Shown one piece after another: positions 53,001 to 53,703 of a DNA stretch of 64,000 bases (the first letter of the stretch is position 1; each line of letters begins with the position of its first letter). Location of the stretch: NCBI GenBank assembly GCA_022410635.1, contig JAJVDF010000459.1, positions 731,522 through 795,521 on the forward strand, given 5' to 3'. Below the pieces are notes generated by a model. The model ran no database searches and was not told where the DNA came from. It was given only the letters and a program-made list of their open reading frames with translations. The DNA is from Tretioscincus oriximinensis (lineage: Eukaryota; Chordata; Lepidosauria; Squamata; Gymnophthalmidae). Position numbers and translations under genes: made by a program.

Positions 53001-53656
53001 TACAAATTGGGGTTTCTCCCAGCTCCATCTTCTGGCCGAATCACCCAAGCAGCAGCCACACATTCAATTCTGATTTCTCTCTCTCTCTCCCTCCTTCTCT
53101 TTCCCCCCGATTTTCTTGACTGGGACTAAATACAGGGGGATTTTCTTTGGATGAGATGTTAAAAGAGAGAGACAGGCAGAAATCCTCAACTATCCGCCAG
53201 TATTCTTTAGCCTGCCTGCCTGCCTTGCACCCAGTGCAAAATATTTTTTTTCCCTTGGAAGGAAAAGAAAAGAAGAAAAGTGAAAGGGAGAAAACGAAGG
53301 AAAGGAGGCAGGCTGCGTCTGGGCCCAAACACTGCAGATCCTCGCAGACTGTTACCAGCAGGAGCAAGCGGCCTTCCATCTTTTAAGGGCATTTTTTTGC
53401 ATTGTACAATATAAGCTCCCTCCCAGGCAGCCACCTCACGTCCCCGTGGATGCAGTATGAGGGGAGGCAGACGAAGGGGCCCCTTTCGGGCATCCCCCCC
53501 CCAAAAAACACCCCCGCCACCCCATCCTCCTCCCTCCCTGCAAACGTGCCTTCCCCTCCCCCCCCCTCCCCCAAATAAAGCCGGGCTGGAGAGCGGCGGC
53601 CTCGGAGACTTACTCTCGTTCAATACCTCCAGCAGCTCGGCGCAGCAATCGCACAT
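4932..53656 (-). CDS. USP34: USP34 N-terminal coding segment (exons 1-11, joined; gene continues left of window)
   Basis: Eleven minus-strand exons join into 460 codons without a frame break and match the N-terminus of vertebrate USP34. USP34 is a very large cysteine-protease deubiquitinase; family knowledge links it to Wnt signalling through axin and to the DNA damage response. Recognisable stretches are MCDCCAELLEVLNE (exon 1), QCLCCFKEYKHLEIFNQVV (exon 3), YVCLFCGKNGLSLMKDCFE (exon 5), RQSAARNMADLMWSTVKEPL (exon 7) and YIHDLFPSLIKNLDPVPLRH (exon 11). All ten introns seen are GT-AG. This segment is the non-catalytic, helical/ARM-like N-terminus; the USP catalytic domain must lie in later exons outside the window. 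Intron 1 is 21.3 kb and intron 9 only 88 bp. Intron length is mostly transposon. Sequence identity is recalled family knowledge; the exon structure is read directly. Confidence 0.97.
5570..5670 (+). repeat. Ancient CR1 3' end fragment
   Basis: The pattern AATGAATCCTTCATTAAG ... CCTAGAGGTCACTTCCAATT ... TCTATGA is the classic amniote CR1 3' untranslated end. It lies in intron 10 and is diverged. Confidence 0.65.
5889..5981 (-). CDS. USP34: USP34 coding exon 10
   Basis: A 93-nt exon of 31 codons, IIKQCQVILNFLAAEGRLST then QHIDCIWAAAQ. The acceptor is TTCCAG|ATCATT and the donor CAG|GTATAG. Phase 0 at both ends. Confidence 0.96.
6070..6151 (-). CDS. USP34: USP34 coding exon 9
   Basis: An 82-nt exon, (T)SIAKELADWLINNNVVEHIF then GPNLHIE. 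The acceptor is TCAATAG|GTCTAT and the donor GAG|GTAGGT. It is separated from exon 10 by a minimal 88-bp intron (5982-6069). Confidence 0.96.
6895..7110 (-). repeat. TAAA-tailed retroposon fragment
   Basis: On the minus strand it ends GGCTGCCCTGAGACCTTATA ... followed by a TAAATA-type tail. It belongs to the same family as the copies at 10720, 25325, 41690 and 59870. It lies in intron 8. The source element was not identified; the form fits a LINE-derived 3' end. Confidence 0.6.
7529..7590 (-). CDS. USP34: USP34 coding exon 8
   Basis: A 62-nt exon, NQLHTFNDVCNNESLVSDTE plus two bases of Thr. The acceptor is CTGTAG|AATCAG and the donor AC|GTAAGT. It joins exon 7 in phase 0 and exon 9 in phase 2. 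Confidence 0.95.
8132..8415. mobile_element. hAT-like MITE, apparently nested
   Basis: The left end is CAGTGATGGGATTCAAATAA and the right end is an inverted GTTGTTAAATTATTTGAATC. The inner arms also pair (CAGGAACACCATCTTAAGT / ACTTAAGATGGTGTTCCTG). Between them a second CACCACTG-type end (about 8332-8341) suggests a related copy inserted inside the first. TIRs starting CAGTG-GTGGG are typical of hAT superfamily ends. Confidence 0.6.
8420..10125. other. Intron 7 sequence without recognised features
   Basis: I see no conserved coding block or repeat I can name. There is a purine-rich stretch near 8640-9310 and a single N at 9489. Open frames here are short and lack codon structure. Confidence 0.5.
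10340..10690 (+). repeat. Old, degenerate CR1 ORF2 C-terminal fragment
   Basis: Residual CR1 order: AAATTGGAAAAGGTTCAGAG (LEKVQ), GAGATAATAATGTCTAGCCT, then TACTTGAAAGG and a TTTCCTTACAGTAAGAAC block. Too decayed to translate continuously. Confidence 0.5.
10720..10965 (-). repeat. TAAA-tailed retroposon fragment
   Basis: Minus-strand copy with blocks GGTGCACCATCACCATCTCT and CATTCAGAAAACTC shared with the copies at 25325-25570 and 41690-41955. Confidence 0.6.
10995..11300 (-). repeat. tRNA-headed SINE, copy 1 (most complete)
   Basis: On the minus strand it starts with a tRNA-like head: A-box-like TAGCTCAGTTGC (about 11276-11287) and B-box-like GTTTCGAAGCCC (about 11230-11243). The body contains TTTGAGTCCCTTTGAAAGG and the tail AGCGGGGTATAAGAACCCAG. 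Further copies of the same body are at 11545, 18943, 36776, 41105, 49025 and 56748. It is a SINE, not a tRNA gene: the fold is incomplete and the body is repetitive. Confidence 0.78.
11545..11840 (-). repeat. tRNA-headed SINE, copy 2
   Basis: Same body as copy 1 in the same orientation, 250 bp away, with a decayed tRNA-like head. The pair forms a direct repeat in intron 7. Confidence 0.72.
12129..12321 (-). CDS. USP34: USP34 coding exon 7
   Basis: A 193-nt exon encoding YLCKLSDQELRQSAARNMAD through FMSPTLTMRLAGLSQIT. The acceptor is TTTTAG|GTATTT and the donor ACA|GTAAGT. It is one of the most strongly conserved parts of the USP34 N-terminus. A 185-codon ORF on the plus strand overlaps it antisense and is a shadow. 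Confidence 0.97.
12520..12715. repeat. Dispersed repeat with hammerhead-like core, inverted dimer
   Basis: It contains TGAAGA-A-GTAGA-TTTG-TCTAG-GAAAT at 12613-12640, followed by GTTAGTCCCAAGG and AGACTAACGCAGCTATTTC. These blocks recur at 33905-34035. The first half (GTAGCACTTTAGAGATGTAG) reads as an inverted partial copy. It lies between the DIRS element and exon 7. Confidence 0.55.
12774..12935 (-). repeat. DIRS element B right ITR with terminal extension
   Basis: 12811-12935 is the inverse of 18136-18262. The outer 12774-12810 (AAATGAACACCAGTACTTAC ...) is an extension absent from the left end, as in other DIRS elements. It carries a perfect consensus splice donor on the minus strand, CCTCAG|GTAAGTACTG (donor G at 12793). 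Confidence 0.88.
13133..13228. other. DIRS element B internal complementary region (ICR)
   Basis: Two fused halves. 13133-13192 is the inverse of the right terminus (12774-12833), differing by one substitution and one 1-bp indel. 13193-13228 is the inverse of the left terminus (18263-18228), differing at two positions. They meet at ...GTTCATTT|CAGAGGA..., which marks the circle junction. This is the diagnostic DIRS1-group structure, used as a bridge to join cDNA ends into a circle. Confidence 0.92.
13264..13980 (-). CDS. DIRS element B tyrosine recombinase (YR)
   Basis: An open frame of 238 codons after the preceding stop, with the tyrosine-recombinase catalytic set. An Arg-box occurs in LLAIVSPRRVSAGRPLS (the usual R-x-S-E glutamate is changed). 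The H-x-x-R box is ICAHSTRSPAASWAF. FAATWKNPSTFTRHYNLD provides the Trp/His position and the nucleophilic Tyr (HYNLD). In the DIRS life cycle this enzyme integrates the circular DNA copy without an integrase. It shares its frame with RNase H and the Dam-like block, separated only by the stop at 13981, so it may have been the C-terminal part of a polyprotein. The first methionine is taken only as the first in the open stretch. Confidence 0.87.
   Translation of the reverse strand: MHGRSKVAVPPDGIAPFQPLEEASLLHLTYKTAFLLAIVSPRRVSAGRPLSPPSMFPGVQRPYHTSNQSLLHPKVDSRFHRDAFLYIPSFCPNPKSRLEEYWQTLDVRRALLIYVKRMKTFRKTKSLFTLFHTIKKGHPASPKMIAYWVVECIKMVYRLLGKSPPPGICAHSTRSPAASWAFYNRAALEVCFAATWKNPSTFTRHYNLDIFQSRRGSMGRVILQNIFYGSRCDGENSS
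13981..14330 (-). pseudogene. DIRS element B Dam-like methyltransferase-position domain
   Basis: Between RNase H and recombinase lies DLFTSPENAQLTRF, a stop, then SLTHPWPQGLLYAFPPTPLI and STVILTTPFWPRRPWFPLL. DIRS elements carry a domain here related to phage N6-adenine (Dam) methyltransferases. AFPPTPLI sits where the NPPY-type catalytic motif would be, so catalytic activity is doubtful. The frame is the same as RNase H and the recombinase. Confidence 0.6.
14263..14915 (-). pseudogene. DIRS element B RNase H domain
   Basis: The RNase H triad is visible: VVVTTDVSLTGWGSHC (first Asp), INWLELKAGHLALLAF (Glu) and VLIRTDNSTAKAHVNRQGG (second Asp). It ends with the typical DIRS/Ty3-like NTAADALSRHSL and leads into VLDLFTSPENAQL of the Dam-like block. 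One in-frame stop at 14263 follows. The domain degrades RNA in RNA:DNA hybrids during reverse transcription. Confidence 0.85.
14900..15766 (-). pseudogene. DIRS element B reverse transcriptase (frameshifted)
   Basis: 15766-15422 holds the N-terminal RT blocks (LDRLRSIGAIEQVP, GVYSFFFVIKKCSGGWRSIL). 15420-15290 retains FRVLPFGL-type sequence. 15288 onward has the catalytic YLDD box (GVNIYAYLDDLLLVADSSRE). The thumb continues in another frame (INWKKSSLSPSKCLDHLGVH, 15151-14882) and returns at about 14915. Two compensating frame changes and an internal stop break the enzyme. All core motifs in order support the RT call. Confidence 0.85.
15824..17551 (-). CDS. DIRS element B gag-like protein (575 codons, intact)
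   Basis: A long uninterrupted frame. The N-terminus (SEIDSLRQVMEGMLEFFKRQ) is helical. It is followed by a basic, Ser/Pro/Arg-rich low-complexity section with nuclear-localisation-like clusters (SSRKQRQRPPR, HKPRETGKRKRS; about residues 80-180), an acidic stretch with DLFAEDQEGAS, and then a conserved globular part (VPRFFPLDEFPKLLAKMLPS, DAPVSALVSQCVAPKTGDTP, MAYNVTARRALWLKFLNVDS; about residues 250-490). The C-terminus is Ser/Arg/Gln-rich and basic. Its position before RT, and its match to the gag pseudogene of element A, identify it as a DIRS ORF1/gag, presumed to bind element RNA. It is not a host gene. The true start may be another methionine upstream or within the first 25 codons. Confidence 0.85.
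   Translation of the reverse strand: MPERDLAHQTGKMPRVLPCSTMPGGTSPLSEIDSLRQVMEGMLEFFKRQSAAAPALQPPIALLQDIFHSDSAEGSASDRGRPSSRKQRQRPPRAQAESPLRDQRRESPTPSTHCRSKGKRASKHSRADGWAPTHKPRETGKRKRSLAEEPRLSPIPAVPSPAVPKKASCKRKHLQSPSEFTELPPSPHSMAGLSEFDLGMSSENKDDDYLGPPRDPSPELQLPDTFSDLFAEDQEGASAADPQVSRQVAVPRFFPLDEFPKLLAKMLPSLNMKPIQTLPDDLAEEHTNLMLSPVQSPLSAPFPKSFWREVLKEWETPNRAAKIPPIPRRFFSGDMGEPDLWNVPLVDAPVSALVSQCVAPKTGDTPLKDQDRKLETMLRQEYETEALITKPCSYLSLFARASLKWSDALLVAGVLSGQASRPFQYISKVIAFLTDAAFDTLLLGSRAMAYNVTARRALWLKFLNVDSTLRANLAASPFVGGLLFREDALKDILVEARGKEVMLSHPVSHSSSSNSSRDKKFSSPRRNYGFSRLCFPSNRYQRPYSPGYRPNWNRPRPQGQPSGGRSQPFRSQKRD
18136..18263 (-). repeat. DIRS element B left inverted terminal repeat
   Basis: About 127 bp, running on the plus strand from CAGAAGACTGGGGCTCTAGT to CGGTTCCGTCCTCTG. 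It is the inverse of 12811-12935 with only a handful of differences. It may contain the promoter, but no specific site was identified. Confidence 0.9.
18561..18628 (-). CDS. USP34: USP34 coding exon 6
   Basis: A 68-nt exon encoding IRIWLHIPAVMQHIIPF then RTYVI plus two bases of Arg. The acceptor is TATATAG|ATCAGG and the donor ATCAG|GTATGT. It ends in phase 2 and is completed by the first base of exon 7. It sits about 300 bp upstream, in gene direction, of the intact DIRS element in intron 6. Confidence 0.96.
18943..19110 (-). repeat. tRNA-headed SINE, 5'-truncated copy
   Basis: Shares TTTATACACCGCTTTTCTCA and GGGACTCAAAGCGGC with copy 1; the tRNA-like head is missing. It lies in intron 5. 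Confidence 0.7.
19440..19589 (-). CDS. USP34: USP34 coding exon 5
   Basis: Exactly 50 codons, from DVEVPLHLLRYVCLFCGKNG to LPFLIAHAFITVVSN. The acceptor is TTCCACAG|GATGTA and the donor AAT|GTAAGT. It is phase 0 at both ends. The predicted fold is alpha-helical repeats. It reads directly from exon 4 and into exon 6 (IRIWLHIPAVMQH). Confidence 0.97.
20020..20190 (+). repeat. TAAA-tailed family fragment (plus orientation)
   Basis: TGTGGCAGCCCCAGGCTTTG followed by a diverged body matches the plus-oriented copy at 59870-60130 (GCAGCCCCCAGGCTATGG). Intron 4. Confidence 0.55.
20230..21165 (+). mobile_element. CR1 LINE 3' end (ORF2 C-terminus plus 3'UTR)
   Basis: From 20296 the frames encode the CR1 ORF2 tail: YHLMGTKLSVTKQEKDLGVL, SANVVFSLYKSVVRPHLEYC, a stop, then [20 protein letters not shown] and FFTQRVIGLWNLLPEEVV (20581-20961). 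The 3'UTR contains CCAGGTGCATCTGGTGGGTC and ends in the CR1-type tandem TTCTTATGTTCTTATG. It is 5'-truncated, antisense to USP34, in intron 4. Confidence 0.88.
21750..22645 (+). mobile_element. L1 LINE 3' end inserted in the MITE
   Basis: An open stretch encodes the L1 ORF2 C-terminus: LKLMTKWYRTPSQLSHMLNT then the zinc-knuckle-like CWHCNREPGTYIHMWFEC, and IQIARGWKEKEKWTLEAWYD. After the stop, the 3'UTR has an 80-bp unit repeated twice (22461-22540 and 22541-22620) and an A-rich/(AAT) tail. Ambiguous bases occur at 22018-22021. Confidence 0.85.
22461..22620. repeat. 80-bp tandem pair in L1 3'UTR
   Basis: Both units contain TAATGGTTGG, AACATATATA, GTGTGTACTTAC and GTGTGAATTTTAACATGTCA, differing at few positions. 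Confidence 0.8.
22856..22906 (-). CDS. USP34: USP34 coding exon 4 (51-nt micro-exon)
   Basis: Seventeen codons, DISAQESNILGAFCDMN, bounded by AAACAG|GATATT and AAT|GTAAGT. It is phase 0 at both ends, so skipping it would remove 17 residues without a frameshift. It lies 116 bp beyond the Tigger-like MITE that ends at 22738. Confidence 0.95.
22910..24570. other. Intron 3 sequence without recognised features
   Basis: No coding or repeat family could be assigned. A short palindromic area at 22988-23030 reads TCAACTGCAAGCCTCAACTG and its inverse around CAGTTGAGGCTTGGAG. Confidence 0.5.
24575..24690 (+). repeat. Ancient CR1 3' end
   Basis: TTTAATGAATCCTGCATTGA, GGAGGTCCCTTCCAACTCTG and a degenerate repeated TTCTATGATTCTAT tail form the standard amniote CR1 3' terminus. 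Intron 3. Confidence 0.8.
24820..25085 (+). repeat. CR1 ORF2 C-terminal fragment
   Basis: GAGCCTCTTCAGCCTCAAAA, HGMDKVNREKIFSLSHNT and a short WEFT-like remnant, joined directly to an ACATAAGAACATAAGAGG element-end sequence; internally deleted relative to the copy at 20230. Confidence 0.75.
25325..25570 (-). repeat. TAAA-tailed retroposon fragment
   Basis: On the minus strand it ends ...CCTGAGATCATCGGGTATAG followed by GGGTGGTATAAAAATGTAAA and a TAAATAAATAA tail. Clear family member. Intron 3. Confidence 0.7.
26070..26575 (+). repeat. Degenerate L1 3' end
   Basis: Residual ORF2 C-terminus (IQAVLALGWKNSNKWQNNQ) with stops, a purine-rich AAGGGAGGGGGAGGGGG segment as in other L1 3'UTRs here, and a final ATATAATAAAAAC tail. 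Confidence 0.6.
27147..27334. mobile_element. Tigger/mariner-like MITE, complete copy
   Basis: 188 bp with TIRs TAGGTGAATCCCCATTATAA and its inverse TTATAATGGGGTTTCACCTG, flanked by TA on both sides (27145-27146 and 27335-27336). Internal GTTATAACAAAACCCATTGT is shared with the other copies. No coding capacity. Confidence 0.85.
27340..28550. other. Intron 3 sequence without recognised features
   Basis: AT-rich; I could not assign any gene or repeat family here. Confidence 0.5.
28555..28795 (-). repeat. tRNA-derived SINE (second family)
   Basis: On the minus strand the head is GTAGTGGTTAGAGTGTCAGA (A-box type), followed by a B-box-like AGTTCAGTTCTG. The body contains GGTGACCTAGGGCTAGTCTG, and the 3' part GTAAGCC...CCTTTGGGTTGAGAAGAGAG. 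This is the common squamate tRNA-SINE layout and differs in the head from the SINE at 10995. It lies about 200 bp downstream of exon 3. Confidence 0.75.
28991..29414 (-). CDS. USP34: USP34 coding exon 3
   Basis: The largest exon here, 424 nt. The acceptor is AAACAG|GCAATG; the donor is GAG|GTACTT, exactly on a codon boundary. It contains a Cys-rich start (CLCCFKEYKH), a hydrophobic helix (VVCALINLVIAQVQ), a variable Glu/Lys-rich linker (EREPQREEENGGKR and following) and a conserved end (EKEKLLLCVAKIFQIQFPLY). The linker is the least conserved part of the N-terminus, while both flanks are near-invariant in vertebrates as I recall the family. Confidence 0.97.
29782..30485. repeat. Long inverted repeat (about 300-bp arms, 80-bp loop) with a ribozyme-like motif
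   Basis: The left arm 29782-30080 is the inverse of 30161-30485, from CAGAGCAAAA / TTTTGCTCTG at the outside to CATTATATATA at the inside. The right arm has about 26 extra bases (about 30198-30223) that complete a hammerhead-like core CTGAAGA...GAAAC...GTGTC. The transcript of either strand would fold into a very long hairpin in USP34 intron 2. The family is unknown; a Penelope-like or retrozyme-like source is possible. Confidence 0.85.
30500..32210. other. Intron 2 sequence without recognised features
   Basis: No assignable repeat or gene between the long inverted repeat and exon 2. Confidence 0.5.
32217..32304 (-). CDS. USP34: USP34 coding exon 2
   Basis: An 88-nt exon, too short to stand out as an ORF. 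The acceptor is TTATAG|TATCTGAC and the donor ACAAAG|GTAATT. It translates as (I)SDIESGDGLQLRKEHAL followed by KVFSYINSWTQ(R), with both end codons split. It joins phase-perfectly to exon 1 (A|TA = Ile) and exon 3 (AG|G = Arg). It lies 21.3 kb from exon 1. Confidence 0.96.
32712..32895. mobile_element. Tigger/mariner-like MITE, diverged copy
   Basis: TIRs TAGGTGAAACTTTGTTATAA and the inverse TTATAATGGGGTTTCACCTA, flanked by TA (32710-32711, 32896-32897). Body colinear with 27147-27334. Intron 1. Confidence 0.82.
33064..33137. mobile_element. 74-bp palindromic mariner-type MITE
   Basis: CTGCTCAAAACAATTAAGG at the left and CCTTAATTGTTTTAAGCAG at the right are inverted repeats with TA on both sides (33062-33063, 33138-33139). 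The centre also pairs (AGTGTAACACTAAGTGTTAC). It is essentially two TIRs back to back. Confidence 0.82.
33480..33720 (-). repeat. CR1 3'UTR fragment
   Basis: Minus-strand CR1 end: GAACGTAAGAGGAGCACTGC, CCAGCATTCTGTCCCACACA, and GAATCCTGCCCATTTCTCTA match the 3'UTR of the longer CR1 at 37690. Confidence 0.75.
33905..34035 (+). repeat. Dispersed repeat with hammerhead-like core
   Basis: CTGAAGA at 33916-33922, a spacer A, a perfect six-base-pair hairpin GTAGAC-CT-GTCTAC (33924-33937) and GAAAGC. Then AGTTAGTCTCAAAGTGCTGC and GACTAACACGGCTATTTC follow, shared with 12520-12715. Confidence 0.65.
34035..34225 (-). repeat. TAAA-tailed family fragment
   Basis: Blocks TTTCTCAGCCAGAGGCTGAC and ACAATAAAAAAACATAAAAC match other minus copies; diverged. 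Confidence 0.5.
34565..35966 (+). mobile_element. Tc1/mariner-superfamily DNA transposon, decayed
   Basis: The terminal inverted repeats are CAGGTGCATCTCAATACATT (34565) and, inverted, CAGTTGCATCTCAATAAATT (ending 35966), flanked by TA at 34563-34564 and 35967-35968. The length of 1.4 kb is shorter than autonomous relatives, so internal deletions are likely. It carries a transposase pseudogene. It lies in intron 1, antisense to USP34. Confidence 0.9.
34870..35690 (+). pseudogene. Tc1-like transposase pseudogene
   Basis: Plus-strand fragments in order: an N-terminal helix-turn-helix-like part (about 34900-35100; NIRRFKNLGEIHKEWAVSG-like sequence with breaks), and the DDE region near 35525-35600 with WPANSSDLNPNENLW followed by RKIRN. 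The Asp-Leu-Asn-Pro-x-Glu-x-x-Trp pattern is the hallmark of Tc1 transposases (second and third acidic residues). Multiple stops and indels. Confidence 0.78.
35970..36350. other. Intron 1 sequence without recognised features
   Basis: Nothing assignable between the Tc1 element and the repeats starting near 36350. Confidence 0.45.
36776..37040 (-). repeat. tRNA-headed SINE copy
   Basis: Same family as 10995-11300: GTTTTTATACCCTGCCCTTC, CAGAGCGGCTTACAAGGTTA and a later GTTGGCTAAAGCTAAGGCTA block. Confidence 0.72.
37085..37300 (+). repeat. TAAA-tailed retroposon 3' end
   Basis: Plus-oriented: TTTGGATGAAGAAATGGCTC, TGGCTGTCCTGAAATCTTTG and a tail AAATAAATAAAAAATAAA. Confidence 0.68.
38075..40000 (-). 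pseudogene. CR1 ORF2 reverse transcriptase and C-terminus
   Basis: 40000-39368 holds the linker (KDFFKYIRNKNPTRKAVGPL). 39235-38846 holds RT blocks (KVPVDWRVANVTPIFKKGSR, NYRPVSLTSIPGKVLE, IVCLDFQKVFDKVPHQRLLK). 38806-38075 holds the catalytic FADDSKLFRVV box and the C-terminal block (RLQRLGLFSLERQCLRGDQI). Two stops separate the pieces, all in one frame, so decay is modest. Confidence 0.9.
39738..40748 (-). pseudogene. CR1 ORF2 endonuclease domain
   Basis: The apurinic-endonuclease-like domain that nicks target DNA for retrotransposition. Motifs in order: LYANARSLRAKIGELECLVN, DIIGITETWW (catalytic E), GGGVALYVKEEVESYELEF, IVIMGDFNYPHIDW (catalytic D/N) and GNSDHNTITFNLNV (catalytic D/H). 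The open length is 336 codons, but the frame shifts before the RT domain, so ORF2 is not intact. Confidence 0.9.
40850..41106 (-). pseudogene. CR1 ORF1 C-terminal esterase-like fragment
   Basis: The sequence FNAWMRLWCCEEGFRFVRNW followed by RDGLHLNQDGTRLLALN has the D-x-x-H-L box (DGLHL) of SGNH esterases, a known domain of CR1 ORF1 proteins. The rest of ORF1 is missing to the right. The matching part of the second long CR1 is 63998-63726. Confidence 0.75.
41105..41165 (-). repeat. tRNA-headed SINE fragment
   Basis: Only GCGTTCTTATACCCTGCTTT and GAAGGGACTCAAAGC remain, directly abutting the CR1 5' truncation point. Confidence 0.6.
41318..41395 (+). repeat. Ancient CR1 3' end
   Basis: AGTGAATCCTTCATTAGTCA, TGACCCAATGACCTTGGAAA and ACTATGATTCTATG. 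Confidence 0.65.
41690..41955 (-). repeat. TAAA-tailed retroposon fragment
   Basis: Minus-oriented: TGAGCCCTTCAGGTATAGGG at its 3' side, and GGTGCATCAGTCACCATCAC in the body. Confidence 0.65.
41960..43480. other. Intron 1 sequence without recognised features
   Basis: A 137-codon frame on the minus strand (42902-43315) overlaps an open plus frame; neither resembles a protein family I know, and both sit in transposon-rich intron sequence. Confidence 0.45.
43495..43930 (+). repeat. Degenerate CR1 fragment with a (CA)n run
   Basis: TAAGAGGTGACCTAACTGAA (RGDLTEVYK), later AGCCTGGATAGCTTTAAGAA and a CR1 3'UTR-like ACGCCTTCCAGGATGG; a (CA) run interrupts it at about 43641-43658. Confidence 0.6.
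43985..44915 (+). mobile_element. L1 LINE 3' end with internal (AAT)n
   Basis: 44170-44725 encodes the L1 ORF2 C-terminus: LIHKWYRTPKQLHYII, a cysteine motif (CWQGCQIPADHYHIIWSC) and MVLVRGWRDASYRELWRWRE. A (TTA/ATA) microsatellite occupies about 44072-44165. The 3'UTR has GGAGGAGGGAGGGAAGAGGG, and the tail is A-rich followed by (CAA)n. N at 44274 and 44346. Confidence 0.82.
45455..45930 (+). repeat. Degenerate L1 3' end
   Basis: Residual ORF2 C-terminus around 45540-45620 (IIPCAQTLLVAGWKDGTN), then a purine-rich GAGGGAGTAGAGAGAGGGGA 3'UTR as in the neighbouring L1 copies. Confidence 0.65.
46255..46345 (+). repeat. Ancient CR1 3' end
   Basis: AAGAATACTGGACTAAATTG, CTCTGGCCCAATTCATCAGG and GTTATGTTCCTATATG. 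Confidence 0.65.
46350..47095. other. Intron 1 sequence without recognised features
   Basis: AT-rich, no assignable family. Confidence 0.45.
47100..47565 (+). repeat. Diverged CR1 3' end
   Basis: CATGGGACAGATAAGAAGAA, TTCACCCAGAGGGTCATTGA, GGAATTTACTTCC and the 3'UTR block TGGACCAGATGGGCTCTGGC give CR1 order from the ORF2 C-terminus to the end. Confidence 0.78.
47570..49020. other. Intron 1 sequence without recognised features
   Basis: AT-rich, short frames only; no family assigned. Confidence 0.45.
49025..49240 (-). repeat. tRNA-headed SINE, diverged copy
   Basis: TGGCTAACAAGGTTATTTTT, CACCCAAAGCTTTACATTTT, and GATGAAGCTGGGGCCAGTAG match the family body. Confidence 0.62.
49245..50265. other. 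Intron 1 sequence without recognised features
   Basis: Contains a poly-C run at about 49843-49857 and no assignable repeat or gene. Confidence 0.45.
50270..51135 (+). repeat. Two successive degenerate CR1 3' ends
   Basis: First copy to about 50935 (GAGGGCAACTAAAACGATCA near the start, GAGGATACTGGACTAGACGG and GGCTCCTATTATGTTG at the end). Second from about 50936 to 51135 (TTGTCTGTCTTCTACTTGAG, TTGTGTTCCTATGAAG). Confidence 0.65.
51820..52150 (+). repeat. Possible TAAA-tailed family fragment
   Basis: AAGACCTGCTTGTCCACCCT and ACCTGAAACTCTTGGGGTGG resemble plus copies of the family; decayed. A similar piece is at 51600-51675 (GACCCATCTTGAGAC...AAATTCATAAATAAA). Confidence 0.5.
52160..53415. 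other. Intron 1 sequence next to the promoter
   Basis: One decayed hammerhead-like repeat on the minus strand at about 52775-52815. The rest, including a CT-rich run at 53070-53110, has no assigned feature. A 106-codon plus frame at 52419 matches nothing I know. Confidence 0.45.
53614..53656 (-). CDS. USP34: USP34 coding exon 1 (start codon)
   Basis: Encodes MCDCCAELLEVLNE plus the first base of the next codon, followed by a consensus donor (A|GTAAGT, donor bases 53608-53613). The ATG at 53654-53656 has A at -3. The reading frame is open further upstream through the CpG island, but the first ATG there is over 300 nt away and that stretch is GC-driven, while vertebrate USP34 starts at the equivalent methionine, so this start was chosen. 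An out-of-frame ATG at 53701-53703 overlaps this start (separate entry). Confidence 0.95.
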
Positions 53657-53703
53657 TGTTCCCCCACCAGCACCAGCAGCCGCCGCCGCCGCCTCGCCAC
53701 CAT
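53620..53703 (-). other. Overlapping upstream ORF on the USP34 start
   Basis: An ATG at 53701-53703 opens a 27-codon frame (MVARRRRRLLVLVGEQ and following) that overlaps the USP34 ATG in another frame and stops at 53620-53622, six bases before the exon 1 donor. Its start has G at +4 but not a purine at -3. The preceding GGC repeat codes Arg. Inference: it could lower initiation at the main start if the mRNA begins upstream of 53703. Confidence 0.5.
53681..53697. repeat. Short GGC/CCG triplet run in the presumed 5'UTR
   Basis: About five consecutive CCG units (plus strand), giving GGC in the USP34 mRNA sense, 25-45 nt upstream of the ATG. The length is ordinary and the tract is of a type that is usually length-polymorphic. 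Confidence 0.6.
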
